Counted from the first letter of the stretch, positions 42,474-54,152 are shown. The stretch is DNA of 64,000 bases from Oscillospiraceae bacterium (GCA_015065765.1 SVPP01000015.1:1-64000), one strand, 5' to 3'. Notes: generated by a model from the letters alone, not told the origin. A program made the numbers and translations.

Positions 42474-43564
42474 TGCCGCCTCTTTCGATTATGATTAAGC
42501 CTGCATCAAGCCTTTGTAACCTCAATTGCAGATATTGCTTCTACCACGATGTTGTGGAAAACAGAGAAGAAAAAAATCTCGGAATAATGGAATCGGAAAC
42601 TGCAGAAAAACTGATTGTATCAGCTCTCACATTTGCAGACGGATGCTCTGTTGCTTTTGCTTTTCAGGGCGGTGAGCCACTTATTGCAGGCAAAGAATAT
42701 TTTGAAAATTTTGTTTCTCTTGTAAACAAACACAACAAAAAGAATTCTGAAATTTTCTACTCAATCCAGACAAACGGTCTGCTTGTGGACGATGAATGGG
42801 CAAAGTTTTTCACAGAAAATAAATTTCTCGTGGGACTCAGCCTTGACGGCGACAGAGAAGCTAACGCCTTCCGGGTGGATAATGCCGGTCAGAGCAGATT
42901 TTTCCAGACACTGACTGCTGCGAAAATCCTTGAAAGCAAGAAAACAGAATTTAATATTCTGTCAGTTGTCACAGGTGTAAACGCAAGGAGAATCGATGAA
43001 ATTTATTCCTATTTCAAGCAGAAAGGTTTCCGATATCTTCAGTTTATCCCCTGCCTCAGACCTTTCGGCAGTGATGAAAAATCAGAGCTTTACATGACAA
43101 ACGAGGACTATGAATATTTTCTCATCCATGCATTCAACGCTTATGTAAAAGACTTTGTAAGAAACGAGTATGTAAGCATAAGACAGTTTGATAACTACGT
43201 CAGACTTTTTCTCGGTGACAGAGCCGAACAATGCGGAATGTGCGGTCACTGCACACATCAGTTTGTATGCGAAGGCAACGGCAACATTTATCCATGCGAC
43301 TTTTACTGCACAGACGAATGGTGTCTGGGCAACATAAACGAGTGTGAGCTTGAAGCTATGGCAAAGTCTGACAAGGCAAAGCAGTTTATAAAAGAAAGCT
43401 TGCCTGTGCCTGAGAAGTGCAGAAAATGCCCCTATTACGGCATCTGCCGTGCAGGCGGCTGCAAACGAAGCCGACAGGACATGGATTACTGCGAGGCATA
43501 CAAAGGTTTTTTTAAAGCTTGCTTACCTCTTTTCCGACTTTTTACTAAAACAGGACGTGATTAA
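42473..43564 (+). CDS. Anaerobic sulfatase-maturating enzyme (radical SAM, SPASM)
   Basis: A 363-residue radical SAM enzyme: CNLNCRYCFYH (CxxxCxxC cluster site, about 14-24), FQGGEPLIAG, and the SPASM auxiliary-cluster region (CGMCGHCTHQFVCEGNGNIYP-type spacing, then CRKCPYYGICRAGGC). It converts the active-site Cys of the adjacent sulfatase to C-alpha-formylglycine without oxygen. It overlaps the sulfatase stop by one base. Confidence 0.92.
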   Translation: MPPLSIMIKPASSLCNLNCRYCFYHDVVENREEKNLGIMESETAEKLIVSALTFADGCSVAFAFQGGEPLIAGKEYFENFVSLVNKHNKKNSEIFYSIQTNGLLVDDEWAKFFTENKFLVGLSLDGDREANAFRVDNAGQSRFFQTLTAAKILESKKTEFNILSVVTGVNARRIDEIYSYFKQKGFRYLQFIPCLRPFGSDEKSELYMTNEDYEYFLIHAFNAYVKDFVRNEYVSIRQFDNYVRLFLGDRAEQCGMCGHCTHQFVCEGNGNIYPCDFYCTDEWCLGNINECELEAMAKSDKAKQFIKESLPVPEKCRKCPYYGICRAGGCKRSRQDMDYCEAYKGFFKACLPLFRLFTKTGRD

Positions 43565-44221
43565 TTGATTAAACTTGACACAAGACTTAAAATGGCTGCG
43601 GAAGAAGTAAGGCAAGGTAAAAAAGTTGCCGACATAGGCACAGACCACGCATATTTGCCTGCATATCTTATCGAAAACAACATATGCCCCTCTGCCATTG
43701 CTGCAGATATCGGCAAAGGACCTCTTGAAAACGCGAAAAAGGTTGTAAGCACTTCTCCCCTTTTAAGTGAGAAAATTCAGCTTCGGCTCTCTAACGGTCT
43801 TGAAAAAATTTCACCGGATGAAGCTGACGACATTGTAATTGCAGGCATGGGCGGAATCCTGATTTCTGAAATTCTGACGAAAGCCCCTTGGGTTAAAAAT
43901 GAAAACAAAAGACTTATTCTTCAACCAATGTCACACGCTGAGGATGTAAGAAAATATCTCTGTGAAAACGGTTTTGAAATCATAAAAGAAAAAGCTTCCA
44001 CAGACGGGAAGCACAACTATATTATAATCGTTGCTGAATTCAGAAACAAAGAGAACGATAAAGATGAAGCTTTTTATTACAAAGGGCTCATTCAGTATGA
44101 CACCTCCGAGGTTGCTCAGAAATATCATAACGGAAGAATGAAAAGCCTTATCAGAAAAAGAGATGCACTGAAAAACGCAGGTCACGAAACTGACAATTTA
44201 GATAAAATTATAAACGGATAA
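43565..44221 (+). CDS. trmK: tRNA (adenine(22)-N1)-methyltransferase
   Basis: A 218-residue protein starting at TTG 43565 with AGGACG upstream. The Rossmann SAM site is VADIGTDHAYLPAYLI (about 21-36), AADIGKGPLENAK, and the catalytic block IAGMGGILISEIL. TrmK methylates A22 in the D-loop of tRNA-Ser and -Tyr; the family is typical of Gram-positive bacteria. Last gene of the operon. Confidence 0.9.
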   Translation: MIKLDTRLKMAAEEVRQGKKVADIGTDHAYLPAYLIENNICPSAIAADIGKGPLENAKKVVSTSPLLSEKIQLRLSNGLEKISPDEADDIVIAGMGGILISEILTKAPWVKNENKRLILQPMSHAEDVRKYLCENGFEIIKEKASTDGKHNYIIIVAEFRNKENDKDEAFYYKGLIQYDTSEVAQKYHNGRMKSLIRKRDALKNAGHETDNLDKIING

Positions 44222-44240
44222 AATATAAAACTCAGTACAG

Positions 44241-44275
44241 AAAAAGGCAGTTGCCGCATGGCAACTGCCTTTTTG
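44241..44275. terminator. Bidirectional terminator between trmK and the 1271-aa protein gene
   Basis: AAAAAGGCAGTTGCC/GGCAACTGCCTTTTT with a 4-nt loop; serves both converging genes. Confidence 0.9.
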
Positions 44276-44287
44276 TTTTGTTCTGAA

Positions 44288-46085
44288 TCAAAGTCCAAGG
44301 TCAAAGATTACTGTATATTCTGCTGTTGTGCCGTCCGCAAGTGTTACTACCATTGTACCTTCTACATTTGCTGTATTGGTTGTCTTGTAAGCAACATATG
44401 CATCTGTTCTGTCTGCAAATGTGCCGTTTTCTGTAGTGATTTCTACTGTTGCACCGCTTGCAGTTGTGTTATAGATGCCTGTCATTGTTTTGCCTTCTGC
44501 AACTTTTATTGTAACTGTATTTTCTTCTACACTTACTGTACCGCGGATTAATCTCAGATCAGTCGCAAGGTCATAAGCAGGCTCTTCAGGCTCTACATAT
44601 TCATCACCGAGACCGAGGTCGATTACTGTGTTGTAGCTGGCTGCAGTGCCGTCTGACAATGTGTAGCTGATTGTACCCTTGACATTAGATGTGTTCTGTG
44701 TAAGGTATGCTACAAACGCATCTGTTCTGCCTGAGTAGATTGTACCCTGAGTTGTAGTAAATGTTACTTCTTTTCCTGCAGTTGTGAGTGCATAGAAGCC
44801 TGCACCTGCTGACTGTGCAAGACCTGAGCTTCTTGTAATTCTCAGTGTGCCGTCTGCGTCAAGTGATGCTGATGCACGGATGAGTTTAAGTTCATCGAGA
44901 GGATTAATCTCTGTCTCAACAATTCCCATATCGAATACGATATCGTAAGTGAGAACACTACCGTTTGAAAGGCTGATTGTTACTGCACCTGTGGGATTTG
45001 ATTTATTTGACTTAACATAACCTACGTAGAGGTTATCTTTTTCAGTCATTTTTCCGTTGTCAAGTTCGACTGATACATCTGTGATTGCTGTGCCTTTACC
45101 TGTTTTGTAAATGCCTGTCGATGTCTGTCCATCAAGCATTGTTACCTTGATGTATTCTCTGCCGTCTTCATATGTTTCAATTGAAGCTGTACCACGAAGA
45201 GGCTTAAGCTCATTTACAAGGTCAAAATCAACAAAAATTACTTTAAGTGTGTAATCTTCTGCACAGTATTTGCCTTTGTTTACAGCAACTGTAAGTTCTG
45301 TTTCAAATTCACCGTTTGCTGAAATTGTGTATGAGCCTCTGTATGAGCCGGATACTGCATTGAGAGTTACGTTATCATAGCTGTCGGCATCAATTGTGTA
45401 TGTAAACTCGTCATACTCTCTTGATGTCTGCTTCATTGTAATTGACTCTGTGCCCTTGGGAGGAATGAGAGTAATCACTTTGTTTTCATTATCAACTGTG
45501 ATATTTGTGAATTTCTCCACAAGAACAATATCATTTGCTTCAAGCTCTCTGCTGTTCATGACAACTTCAATGTTATATTCAACGCCCGCAATTGTCATCT
45601 TGTCTGTATATTTGCCGTCTACCGCATACTGTGCCCATCTTGAATTATAGATAATCCATCTGGGTGAATTATCACCGTATTTGATAGGTGTAGGAGCATC
45701 TGCAAGATCTTCTTCATCGTAGTACATATCGAAGATAATATCCTCGCCTGCTGCAGTTGTACGGTAGAAACCGATTGAATCAGCATTTGTATAACCGACA
45801 ATTGTGATTGTATCGCCTTCGATTTCTGAAGAAATAATACGGGTTGTTCTCAGCTTAACGGGCTTGAGAGCTTCTGTTTCTTCGTAATCACAGTTTGCGC
45901 AGGATTTTGTCTTGAGACCTTCTGCATCGAATGTGGGATACTTTGTAACCTCCCAATCGCCCATTGTGTGACCTGTTGCAGAAATTGTTTCTGTTGAAAT
46001 AACTTCACCGCAAACTGAGCACTTAACTGTAACTGAACCGTCTTCTGTACATGTTGCATCCACAGTTATTGTTTCTTCTGTGTGA
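44288..46085 (-). repeat. About 1.8-kb direct repeat, copy in gene A
   Basis: The 3' part of gene A matches the 3' part of gene B (48274-50071) at a constant offset of 3986 bp with only scattered base changes. I checked the stop codons, the stretch near 45541-45660 and the protein alignment by eye; no frame-changing indel was seen. Confidence 0.85.
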
Positions 46086-48103
46086 CCAAGAGCGTCAACA
46101 ACTTCCTGAGCTACGAGAACTTCACCGCAAACTTCACAGTGCTTACCTTCTGTAAGACCTGTGTTTGTGCAATCAGGTGCTACTGCTTCGTCGATTACTT
46201 CTGTGTGTCCAAGAGCATCTACTGTTGTTGTTACGCGTGAAACTTCTGCATTACAAACTTCACAATAAACTACTGTGTCATATGAACCTGAATTTTCGCA
46301 ATCGGGATCTACGTTGTTTTCTACAACTGCTTCACCTTCTGTGTGACCGAGTGCAGAAAGAATTTCTGATTCCGGATAATTACATCCGGGTCTTGTACAG
46401 TTTCTGACGCGCATTCCTTCTGTTGTACAGGTAGGAGCATTGATAATCTGCCACTCACCAAATGTATGTGAAAGTGCATCTACATAATTCTCTTTCTTGG
46501 TGTCGTCACAAATAGTACATTTATAGCTTGTATAACCTTTAACATTACAAGCAGGTTCGACTACTGAATCAACTTCCCAGTTATGCTCCAATGCGGGTAA
46601 TTCATTCGTTTCAATGTTGCCGCCGCAAGAGGTACAGCTGCGGATTTCAACACCTTCAACACCGCAGGACGGCTGTGTATGAACAACCCAGTCTGACATT
46701 GTGTGACCTTTCGGCTCAATATCAACTTCTGTTTTTGTTTCACCGCAAAGGCATGTGTATTTTGTGGTACCCATTTCCGTACAAGTGGGGGCTACCAGAA
46801 TCTGTACCTCGTGGTAATTTATCCAATCGTGTGTATGAACATCACCTGTTGTTTTCAGAGTAAGACCTTCGAAAGCTTTGAGAAGATTATCATCTGCCAA
46901 TGCTGCTTTTTCACAAGCCTGACGATAACCCCATGTTGCGTTGGGAGTTGCATAAGCAACAAGAGAAGCCGCGTCCAATGCTGTTACAAAAGCATTCCAT
47001 GAAGATTCTGTGTAAAGGTCTTTCTGCACATAATAACCCTGTGTGAAATTACCATTAAGACCTACCACTTTTTCAAGCATAACTTTTGCGTTTGCTTTGT
47101 CTGTATCTGTTATGTTGTACACATTAACTGAACCTGTGTAGTTTGTGTCAGCAAATGGAGTTTGGTCACCTGCAAGGTCATAAGTAAATGACCAGAAGCC
47201 CGATTCCGTAGGTGTTGTCCATGAAACCCATGTCTGATTCAATGTAGAACCGAAGTCCTCGTCAGCTTCTTTTACTACAGCATTTGAAGGACCTGAGCCC
47301 GTCCATCTGAAATCTGAGTCTGTAAAGAAAATACCTTTGCTGTTGAAAGCAACAAAGCCGGGAAGTGTACCGCTTGTAATCTTAGGATAAATAGTGAACT
47401 TGTCATCATTTCTCCATGCTGAACGTTCACTATAGTTTTGTGTTGAAGCTGTTAAAGAGCCTGCTGTGGGCTGAACATAGTTTGGAGCCATGTGAGGATT
47501 CAGACCCGGTTTCCATCTCCAATTACAAACATCACTATTTGTCCAGGAACCTTTCTCCTGATGGAAAATACCGGGAGTACCCGCCTGTGTACCTACACCG
47601 CCTGACTGCTCAGCCGTACCTGAAACTGAGCCATAGCCGTATGTTGTAAGATTTTTCCATGTTGTATTTCCGTCTGCATCAATCACATCGAAATTCACAA
47701 CGTAACGAACAATCGAGTTAGTTGTAGATGCAATAGTGCCTGTTACTGTAAAAGTAGCCGATTCATCATAGCTTACTACCTTACCTGCTGTGTAAGAAAC
47801 GGAAAGATTGCCATCCGTTACACCATCAGCATAAAAAGGCAGACTTTCACTGACAGAATTAACTCTGATTTTACAATTCGGATCAGTTACCTTAATCGTA
47901 ACACTTGTGTTGACGCTTGTGCCCACATAAGACTGCGCAGTCTGATAAACATCAACATAGTCAAAGCTTTCAGCGCCTGTTCCCACGCTTACCGACCTTG
48001 CTTGTGCTACCATACCACCGATACCAACTGAAAACACGCCTACGAGTATTGCAACTACCATTACAAGAGAAAAAGCTTTTTTAGGAATTAATTTTTTGCG
48101 CAT
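44288..48103 (-). CDS. Giant secreted cysteine-repeat protein A (1271 aa)
   Basis: The protein has a signal peptide (about 1-36), a beta-rich N-terminal region (about 37-340), a FIVAR-like helical segment (about 340-418), seven cysteine units plus one degenerate unit (about 424-741), and a C-terminal region (about 742-1271). Each cysteine unit has the form xCxxxGxxxxxCxxCxxxxxxxxxALGH. The C-terminal region holds a Ser/Asp-rich domain and three related domains of about 100 residues, each running from L(K/R)xLRGTAS-like to YxVIFDLGL-like. That region is almost identical to the end of the neighbouring 1868-aa protein. No LPXTG or SLH domain was seen. Ribosome site AAAGGAA. The function is unknown; a surface adhesin or glycan-binding role is only a guess. 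Confidence 0.85.
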   Translation of the reverse strand: MRKKLIPKKAFSLVMVVAILVGVFSVGIGGMVAQARSVSVGTGAESFDYVDVYQTAQSYVGTSVNTSVTIKVTDPNCKIRVNSVSESLPFYADGVTDGNLSVSYTAGKVVSYDESATFTVTGTIASTTNSIVRYVVNFDVIDADGNTTWKNLTTYGYGSVSGTAEQSGGVGTQAGTPGIFHQEKGSWTNSDVCNWRWKPGLNPHMAPNYVQPTAGSLTASTQNYSERSAWRNDDKFTIYPKITSGTLPGFVAFNSKGIFFTDSDFRWTGSGPSNAVVKEADEDFGSTLNQTWVSWTTPTESGFWSFTYDLAGDQTPFADTNYTGSVNVYNITDTDKANAKVMLEKVVGLNGNFTQGYYVQKDLYTESSWNAFVTALDAASLVAYATPNATWGYRQACEKAALADDNLLKAFEGLTLKTTGDVHTHDWINYHEVQILVAPTCTEMGTTKYTCLCGETKTEVDIEPKGHTMSDWVVHTQPSCGVEGVEIRSCTSCGGNIETNELPALEHNWEVDSVVEPACNVKGYTSYKCTICDDTKKENYVDALSHTFGEWQIINAPTCTTEGMRVRNCTRPGCNYPESEILSALGHTEGEAVVENNVDPDCENSGSYDTVVYCEVCNAEVSRVTTTVDALGHTEVIDEAVAPDCTNTGLTEGKHCEVCGEVLVAQEVVDALGHTEETITVDATCTEDGSVTVKCSVCGEVISTETISATGHTMGDWEVTKYPTFDAEGLKTKSCANCDYEETEALKPVKLRTTRIISSEIEGDTITIVGYTNADSIGFYRTTAAGEDIIFDMYYDEEDLADAPTPIKYGDNSPRWIIYNSRWAQYAVDGKYTDKMTIAGVEYNIEVVMNSRELEANDIVLVEKFTNITVDNENKVITLIPPKGTESITMKQTSREYDEFTYTIDADSYDNVTLNAVSGSYRGSYTISANGEFETELTVAVNKGKYCAEDYTLKVIFVDFDLVNELKPLRGTASIETYEDGREYIKVTMLDGQTSTGIYKTGKGTAITDVSVELDNGKMTEKDNLYVGYVKSNKSNPTGAVTISLSNGSVLTYDIVFDMGIVETEINPLDELKLIRASASLDADGTLRITRSSGLAQSAGAGFYALTTAGKEVTFTTTQGTIYSGRTDAFVAYLTQNTSNVKGTISYTLSDGTAASYNTVIDLGLGDEYVEPEEPAYDLATDLRLIRGTVSVEENTVTIKVAEGKTMTGIYNTTASGATVEITTENGTFADRTDAYVAYKTTNTANVEGTMVVTLADGTTAEYTVIFDLGL

Positions 48104-48161
48104 AGTTCTTTTCCTTTCTTACCATAGTTTTCGCCGCAAACTGCGACACATATACACTTTA

Positions 48162-48190
48162 AGTTTAACACGTCTCAATGCAGAATTCAA
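48162..48190 (-). promoter_or_regulatory. Promoter of giant protein gene A
   Basis: On the minus strand TTGAAT (48185-48190), 17-nt spacer, TAAACT (48162-48167), then a 55-nt leader with a small CGCA/TGCG hairpin. Confidence 0.55.
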
Positions 48191-48208
48191 TCATTTTTTC
48201 AAAAAAAC

Positions 48209-48240
48209 AACAGTCACCATAAAAGTGACTGTTATTTTTT
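48209..48240. terminator. Terminator of giant protein gene B
   Basis: AACAGTCAC (48209-48217)/GTGACTGTT (48225-48233), 7-nt loop, flanked by A- and T-tracts; on the minus strand it follows the stop at 48274. Confidence 0.85.
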
Positions 48241-48273
48241 TATGTTCGCTTAATTCAATTTTCTTTATCCGAA

Positions 48274-50071
48274 TCAAAGACCAAGGTCAAAGATTACTGC
48301 ATATTCTGCTGTTGTGCCGTCTGCAAGTGTTACTACCATTGTACCTTCTACATTTGCTGTATTGGTTGTCTTGTAAGCAACATATGCATCTGTTCTGTCT
48401 GCAAATGTGCCGTTTTCTGTAGTGATTTCTACTGTTGCACCGCTTGCAGTTGTGTTATAGATACCTGTCATTGTTTTGCCTTCCGCAACTTTGATTGTAA
48501 CTGTATTTTCTTCTACACTTACTGTACCGCGGATTGCTCTCAGATCAGTCGCAAGGTCATATGCGGGTTCTTCAGGCTCTACATATTCATCGCCGAGACC
48601 GAGGTCGATTACTGCATTGTATTCTACAGCTGTACCGTCTGACAATGTGTAGCTGATTGTACCCTTGACATTAGATGTGTTCTGTGTAAGGTATGCTACA
48701 AATGCATCTGTTCTGCCTGAGTAGATTGTACCCTGTTCTGTTGTGAATGTTACTTCTTCACCTGCAGTTGTTGTAGCATAGAAGCCTGAGCCTGCTGATG
48801 TTGCAAGGCCTGCATTTCTTGTGATTCTCAGTGTGCCGTCTGCGTCAAGTGATGCTGATGTACGGATGAGTTTAAGTTCATCGAGAGGATTAATCTCTGT
48901 CTCAACAATTCCCATATCGAATACGATATCGTAAGTGAGAACGCTGCCGTTTGAAAGGCTGATTGTCACTGTACCTGTGGGATTTGATTTGTTTGACTTA
49001 ACATAGCCTACGTAGAGGTTATCTTTTTCAGTCATTTTTCCGTTGTCAAGTTCGACTGATACATCTGTGATAGCTGTACCCTTGCCGGTCTTGTAAATAC
49101 CTGTTGAAGTCTGTCCGTCAAGCATTGTTACCTTGATGTATTCTCTGCCGTCTTCATATGTTTCAATTGAAGCTGTACCACGAAGAGGCTTAAGCTCATT
49201 TACAAGGTCAAAGTCAACAAAAATTACTTTAAGTGTGTAATCTTCTGCACAGTATTTGCCTTTGTTTACAGCAACTGTAAGTTCTGTTTCAAATTCACCG
49301 TTTGCTGAAATTGTGTATGAGCCTCTGTATGAGCCTGATACGGCATTGAGAGTTACGTTATCATAACTGTCTGCATCAATTGTGTATGTAAACTCGTCAT
49401 ACTCTCTTGATGTCTGCTTCATTGTAATTGACTCTGTGCCCTTGGGCGGAATGAGAGTAATCACCTTGTTTTCGTTGTCAACTGTGATATTTGTGAACTT
49501 TTCTACAAGAACAATATCATTTGCTTCAAGCTCTCTGCTGTTCATGACAACTTCAATGTTATATTCAACGCCCGCAATTGTCATCTTGTCTGTATATTTG
49601 CCGTCTACTGCATACTGTGCCCATCTTGAATTATAGATAATCCATCTGGGTGAATTATCACCGTATTTGATAGGTGTAGGCTCGTTTGCAAGATCTTCTT
49701 CGTCATAGTACATATCGAAGATAATATCCTCGCCTGCTGCAGTTGTACGGTAGAAACCGATTGAATCAGCATTTGTATAACCTACAATTCTGATTGTATT
49801 ACCTTCGATTTCAGAAGAAATAATACGGGTTGTTCTGAGCTTAACAGGCTTAAGAGCTTCTGTTTCTTCGTAATCACAGTTTGCGCAGGATTTTGTCTTA
49901 AGACCTGATTCTTCGAATGTGGGATATGTTGTAACTTCCCAAGCACCCATTGTGTGACCTGTTGCAGAAATTGTTTCTGTTGAAATAACTTCACCGCAAA
50001 CTGAGCACTTAACTGTAACTGAACCGTCTTCTGTACATGTTGCATCCACAGTTATTGTTTTTTCTGTGTGA
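48274..50071 (-). repeat. About 1.8-kb direct repeat, copy in gene B
   Basis: Partner of 44288-46085. About twenty residue differences were seen over roughly 560 residues, clustered in the second and third C-terminal domains (for example ITRSSGLAQ versus ITRNAGLAT). Confidence 0.85.
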
Positions 50072-53000
50072 CCAAGAGCGTCAACTACTTCCTGTTTTAC
50101 AAGAACTTCACCGCATACTGAGCAGTGCTTACCTTCTGTAAGACCTGTGTTTGTGCAATCGGGTGCTACTGCTACGTCGATTACTTCTGTATGACCGAGA
50201 GCGTCAACTACTTCCTGTGCTACGAGAACTTCACCACATACTGAACAGTGCTTACCTTCTGTAAGACCTGTGTTTGTGCAATCGGGAGCTACTGCTTCGT
50301 CAATTACTTCTGTGTGACCGAGAGCGTCAACTACTTCCTGTGCTACGAGAACTTCGCCACATACTGAGCAGTGCTTACCTTCTGTGAGACCTGTTTCTGT
50401 ACAGTTGGGTGCTACTGCTGCATCGATTACTTCTGTATGTCCGAGTGCAGGAACAACTTCCTGAGCTACGAGAACTTCACCGCATACTGAACAGTGCTTA
50501 CCTTCTGTAAGACCTGTGTTTGTGCAATCGGGAGCTACTGCTGCGTCAACTACTTCTGTATGTCCGAGAGCAGGAACTACTTCCTGTGCTACAAGAACTT
50601 CGCCACAAACTTCACAGTGCTTACCTTCTGTAAGACCTGTTTCTGTGCAATCAGGTGCTACTGCTTTGTCAATTACTTCTGTGTGTCCGAGTGCAGGAAC
50701 AACTTCCTGTGCTACAAGAACTTCACCGCATACTGAACAGTGCTTACCTTCTGTGAGACCTGTGTTTGTGCAGTCAGGTGTTACTGCTGCATCAATTACT
50801 TCTGTGTGTCCGAGTGCAGAAACAACTTCCTGTGCTACGAGAACTTCACCGCAAACTGAGCAGTGTTTACCTTCTGTGAGACCTGTGTTTGTGCAATCGG
50901 GTGCTACTGCTTCGTCGATTACTTCTGTATGACCGAGTGCAGGAACAACTTCCTGAGCTACGAGAACTTCACCGCAAACTTCACAGTGCTTACCTTCTGT
51001 GAGACCTGTGTTTGTGCAATCGGGTGCTACTGCTGCGTCAATTACTTCTGTGTGACCAAGAGCATCAACAACTTCCTGAGCTACGAGAACTTCGCCACAT
51101 ACTGAACAGTGTTTACCTTCTGTAAGACCTGTGTTTGTACAATCGGGTGCTACTGCTGCGTCGATTACTTCTGTGTGAGCAATTGTGTCTACATAATCAT
51201 CTACATAACTGTCACCACATACTGAACATGTGTATGTTGTGTATCCCTTTTCTGTGCATGTGGGTGGTGTTACTACGCCTTCGTATTTATGTCCAAGTGC
51301 AGGAATGTCAGTCTCTATATATGTGTCACCGCAGTAACATGTATACTTTGTATCGCCCATTTCTGTACATGTGGGTGCTTTAACTACTTCGCTTTCGTAT
51401 GTATGTCCGAGTGCGTCAACATATGAGTCCATATATGAATCACCACAAACCATACATTCGTGCAATGTATAACCTCTGTCCGTACATGTAGGTGGTGCTA
51501 TTGACACCTCGTATTCATGTCCGTATGGATCTACTTCTGTTGTTACTCTTGAGAGTTCAACGTCACATACTGAACAGTAAACTACTGTGTCATAGTGACC
51601 TTTTTCTGTACATGTAGGTTTAACGTCGTTTTCCTTAACTGCTTCGCCTTCTGTGTGACCAAGAGCAGGAATTACAATTTCTTCCTTTACACCGCATTTG
51701 GTACATGTTCTTGTTTTAAGTCCTTCATCTGTGCAGGTTGCAGCTTTTTCTGTTACAAATTCTCCTGAATGTCCTGTTGCAGGGATAGGTTCATTTACGA
51801 TTGCGTTCTTACATACTGTACAATGCTGAACCTGAAGACCTTCTGTTGTACAACTCGGCTCAATCAATACCTCAAGTGCTCCGAGAGTATGCTGCTCTGA
51901 AGTTTTGATTTCAGTATACGTTGCATCGCTTGTGGCAAATTCAGATACTACGGGAGACCATGTATAAAAATAGTGAGTGTCGCTGTCATATCCCGATGAA
52001 GCATTTGCAGGAACATTGATTTTTGCTCCGTATTCATATGTATCTGTTGTTGTTCTGCCACTTGCTCTTACCCATGTAACGGTATATTTGTTGATTTCCC
52101 ACTTTGATGTTACATAAACATCGTTAGCTGCGATAGCATCTGTTTCCTTGAGCTGTGTTCCATCAGCCTTATACCAACCGAGAAATGTATGACCTGTTCT
52201 TTCAGGTACGGGAAGTGAGCCGTAGGTATTATCATAGGTCACAGTCTTTGAAGGAATATATGAGGTTTCATATGTTGACTGATATGCCTCATATACTCTG
52301 ATATTTTTAAATGTAACTGAATTTGATGAACCATTTGCATCCACACGTATCTGTGCTTTTACAACAGATGAGTTTGCAGGTGCTGAGAACACAGCATTAT
52401 CTGCAGGTACACCTGTTGAACCGTTTGAAGAATATCTGTTTGTAGGGCCGTCTGCAAAATCAATCCATGCACCATTTGCATCACAGAAGAAGATGTAAAC
52501 GTCCCAATTATCGCCTGTGAAATCAATGTCAATCTGATATGATTTCCCGGGTTCTACAGCGAAAAACGGTGATGTGAAGGTGCCTTCACTCACCCCTTCA
52601 TTTGATGTAAGGGTAAAGCCGCCGTCACCTACATTGCTGACTACAGCGTTGCTTGCAGACATTGTACTCCATGTTTTAAAGTCAACAAGATTATCAAAAA
52701 ATACATTATAGGTATTTGCCTGCCATATTGCATAAAGTGTAGGCTTAAGACCAGCTGAAACAGTTGATGTTGAGCCGCTTGTTGCTGTAGAAGATGTTGA
52801 CCAGCCCTTGAATGTATAGCCTGTTCTTGTGGGAACATAGGATGATACAGGATAATTGTAAGTTGATGCAGCACCTACAGTCTGATTGAAGGATGCTGTA
52901 CCGATTGTACCGCCGTTTGCGTTGAGAGTAACTGTTGTCTGGAGAGCATTGATTGCGTTATTAATCGCATTTGTAGCATTGTTGATAGCCGTTTGGTCAT

Positions 53001-53880
53001 ATTTGCATGAAAGACCATCAGCATTATAATCGTTAACAATAGTATTTGCGTTATTTACCGCTGTCTGCAATGCAGATACCGATACATATTTACTCGAATT
53101 TGCAAGAAAATTGTTGCCACTGTTTATTGCATTGTGAAGTGCTGCTGTGTCAACCTCGTTATCAACGCTTGAGTGAACAAAGAAGTGAGTGTTTTTACCG
53201 CCTGCACCCTGGTTAAGGTTAGCTGCATTACCTGCAACACCGCCGCTATTTGTATTAAGCCACTTAACAGGAGTCTGACAGATATTCGCACTGTCGTTTG
53301 TTGAAGAGTCTGTTTCATAGTCAAAATTTGTAAGAGGAGGACCTGCATTGGGGTCAGTTGTGTAATACAAATAGATGTAGTCACCACCTGCACCCTGATT
53401 AAGGTCGATTGGGTTGCTGGTTAAGGTGTCACTTTTCTTTGCAAAACCCGGAATAGGATAAAAGGTACAATTATGACCATTAATATTAACAACATAAGAC
53501 GTAGGAGGGGTTGAGCCGTTATAGCAACCGAGAACTCTTATTGCTTTTGAAGTATCAGTTGTCATTTTGTAGCCGAAGTAAATATATTCACCACCGGCAC
53601 TCTGGTTAAGATCCTGGTCAACAAGAGTATAGCCGTTATTGGTAAGCTTCTTCTCTGCAGAACCTGAAGATACTGCACCAATCCAGTTTGTATTAGGAAG
53701 TGCTACAGCCATTTCTGATGAAATGAAGCTTGTACCTTCTGCATAGTAATACTCTTTGTCATACGTCGCACTTGATGCCGATGCTTCAACAGAATTAATG
53801 AATGAAGCAAAAGGCACTGCAGTAATCATCATCATTACTGCAAGGAAAAAAGATAAAATTTTGTTCGTACGTTTTTTCAT
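48274..53880 (-). CDS. Giant secreted cysteine-repeat protein B (1868 aa)
   Basis: ATG 53880 ([11 protein letters not shown]) is chosen; the frame to 53949 runs into the leader. The ribosome site is CAGGAG. Parts in order: signal peptide (about 1-35); MABP-like beta-prism with three DLNQxAGGxYIY repeats (about 45-240); FIVAR-like helices (about 243-317); InlB-type repeat (GYTFKGWS, about 320-390); CBM-like beta-sandwich (about 393-533); second InlB repeat (about 547-597). Sixteen cysteine units plus one degenerate unit follow (about 660-1340), nine of them near-identical 41-mers. The C-terminal region (about 1343-1868) is shared with protein A. It looks like a modular adhesin; MABP domains are known to bind membranes, other parts to bind glycans or proteins. 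No sorting signal is seen. Confidence 0.85.
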   Translation of the reverse strand: MKKRTNKILSFFLAVMMMITAVPFASFINSVEASASSATYDKEYYYAEGTSFISSEMAVALPNTNWIGAVSSGSAEKKLTNNGYTLVDQDLNQSAGGEYIYFGYKMTTDTSKAIRVLGCYNGSTPPTSYVVNINGHNCTFYPIPGFAKKSDTLTSNPIDLNQGAGGDYIYLYYTTDPNAGPPLTNFDYETDSSTNDSANICQTPVKWLNTNSGGVAGNAANLNQGAGGKNTHFFVHSSVDNEVDTAALHNAINSGNNFLANSSKYVSVSALQTAVNNANTIVNDYNADGLSCKYDQTAINNATNAINNAINALQTTVTLNANGGTIGTASFNQTVGAASTYNYPVSSYVPTRTGYTFKGWSTSSTATSGSTSTVSAGLKPTLYAIWQANTYNVFFDNLVDFKTWSTMSASNAVVSNVGDGGFTLTSNEGVSEGTFTSPFFAVEPGKSYQIDIDFTGDNWDVYIFFCDANGAWIDFADGPTNRYSSNGSTGVPADNAVFSAPANSSVVKAQIRVDANGSSNSVTFKNIRVYEAYQSTYETSYIPSKTVTYDNTYGSLPVPERTGHTFLGWYKADGTQLKETDAIAANDVYVTSKWEINKYTVTWVRASGRTTTDTYEYGAKINVPANASSGYDSDTHYFYTWSPVVSEFATSDATYTEIKTSEQHTLGALEVLIEPSCTTEGLQVQHCTVCKNAIVNEPIPATGHSGEFVTEKAATCTDEGLKTRTCTKCGVKEEIVIPALGHTEGEAVKENDVKPTCTEKGHYDTVVYCSVCDVELSRVTTEVDPYGHEYEVSIAPPTCTDRGYTLHECMVCGDSYMDSYVDALGHTYESEVVKAPTCTEMGDTKYTCYCGDTYIETDIPALGHKYEGVVTPPTCTEKGYTTYTCSVCGDSYVDDYVDTIAHTEVIDAAVAPDCTNTGLTEGKHCSVCGEVLVAQEVVDALGHTEVIDAAVAPDCTNTGLTEGKHCEVCGEVLVAQEVVPALGHTEVIDEAVAPDCTNTGLTEGKHCSVCGEVLVAQEVVSALGHTEVIDAAVTPDCTNTGLTEGKHCSVCGEVLVAQEVVPALGHTEVIDKAVAPDCTETGLTEGKHCEVCGEVLVAQEVVPALGHTEVVDAAVAPDCTNTGLTEGKHCSVCGEVLVAQEVVPALGHTEVIDAAVAPNCTETGLTEGKHCSVCGEVLVAQEVVDALGHTEVIDEAVAPDCTNTGLTEGKHCSVCGEVLVAQEVVDALGHTEVIDVAVAPDCTNTGLTEGKHCSVCGEVLVKQEVVDALGHTEKTITVDATCTEDGSVTVKCSVCGEVISTETISATGHTMGAWEVTTYPTFEESGLKTKSCANCDYEETEALKPVKLRTTRIISSEIEGNTIRIVGYTNADSIGFYRTTAAGEDIIFDMYYDEEDLANEPTPIKYGDNSPRWIIYNSRWAQYAVDGKYTDKMTIAGVEYNIEVVMNSRELEANDIVLVEKFTNITVDNENKVITLIPPKGTESITMKQTSREYDEFTYTIDADSYDNVTLNAVSGSYRGSYTISANGEFETELTVAVNKGKYCAEDYTLKVIFVDFDLVNELKPLRGTASIETYEDGREYIKVTMLDGQTSTGIYKTGKGTAITDVSVELDNGKMTEKDNLYVGYVKSNKSNPTGTVTISLSNGSVLTYDIVFDMGIVETEINPLDELKLIRTSASLDADGTLRITRNAGLATSAGSGFYATTTAGEEVTFTTEQGTIYSGRTDAFVAYLTQNTSNVKGTISYTLSDGTAVEYNAVIDLGLGDEYVEPEEPAYDLATDLRAIRGTVSVEENTVTIKVAEGKTMTGIYNTTASGATVEITTENGTFADRTDAYVAYKTTNTANVEGTMVVTLADGTTAEYAVIFDLGL
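50070..51175 (-). repeat. Nine tandem 123-bp coding repeats in giant gene B
   Basis: Nine consecutive 41-codon units ([25 protein letters not shown]) differ from each other by only a few residues and have scattered synonymous changes. The spacing is an exact 123 bp throughout, so reading frame is preserved. Homologous units lie on the opposite strand at 62440-64000. Confidence 0.9.
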
Positions 53881-54046
53881 CAATAAATCAACTCCTGAAA
53901 TTATTTCGGGATCCCCCGATAAGGAACAAAGACAGATTGACTGAATCACACCATAAACGGACCTGCATATCTGACCGCCCTATGAATCAGAGTCCGGATA
54001 CATTTTGAGTGACATCAACCCATTGTAATTAAAGTTATGCTTATAA

Positions 54047-54075
54047 AGTATAGCATTATTTAAGAAGTCCGTCAA
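54047..54075 (-). promoter_or_regulatory. Promoter of giant protein gene B with long leader
   Basis: On the minus strand TTGACG (54070-54075), 17-nt spacer, TATACT (54047-54052). The leader to 53880 is about 160 nt and contains a CGGG/CCCG hairpin near 53908-53920 and other stems; no known riboswitch was recognised. Confidence 0.7.
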
Positions 54076-54118
54076 TACGAACAAAGAAAAATAAAAAATA
54101 TTATTCAGATAAAAATTC

Positions 54119-54152
54119 AGGGGCGATTGCCCGATACCAACCGCCCCTTTTA
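54119..54152. terminator. Hairpin AGGGGCG/CGCCCCT
   Basis: AGGGGCG (54119-54125)/CGCCCCT (54142-54148). On the minus strand it sits 36 nt after the stop of the decayed C-terminal fragment and is followed by TGAATTTTTA, so it may be that lost gene's terminator. Confidence 0.55.

Noticed and set aside
50494-51105. Several plus-strand frames rich in Cys/Phe/Thr
   Set aside because: They are mirror images of the cysteine-repeat array of gene B; periodic composition keeps antisense frames open.
50070-51175. Tandem array considered as CRISPR
   Set aside because: Units are 123 bp, in frame and fully coding, with no alternating short repeat and unique spacer, and no cas genes nearby.
44288-53880. 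LPXTG, SLH or dockerin anchor on the giant proteins
   Set aside because: Searched by eye at the C-termini of A and B; both end in FDLGL with no sorting motif, hydrophobic tail or SLH block.
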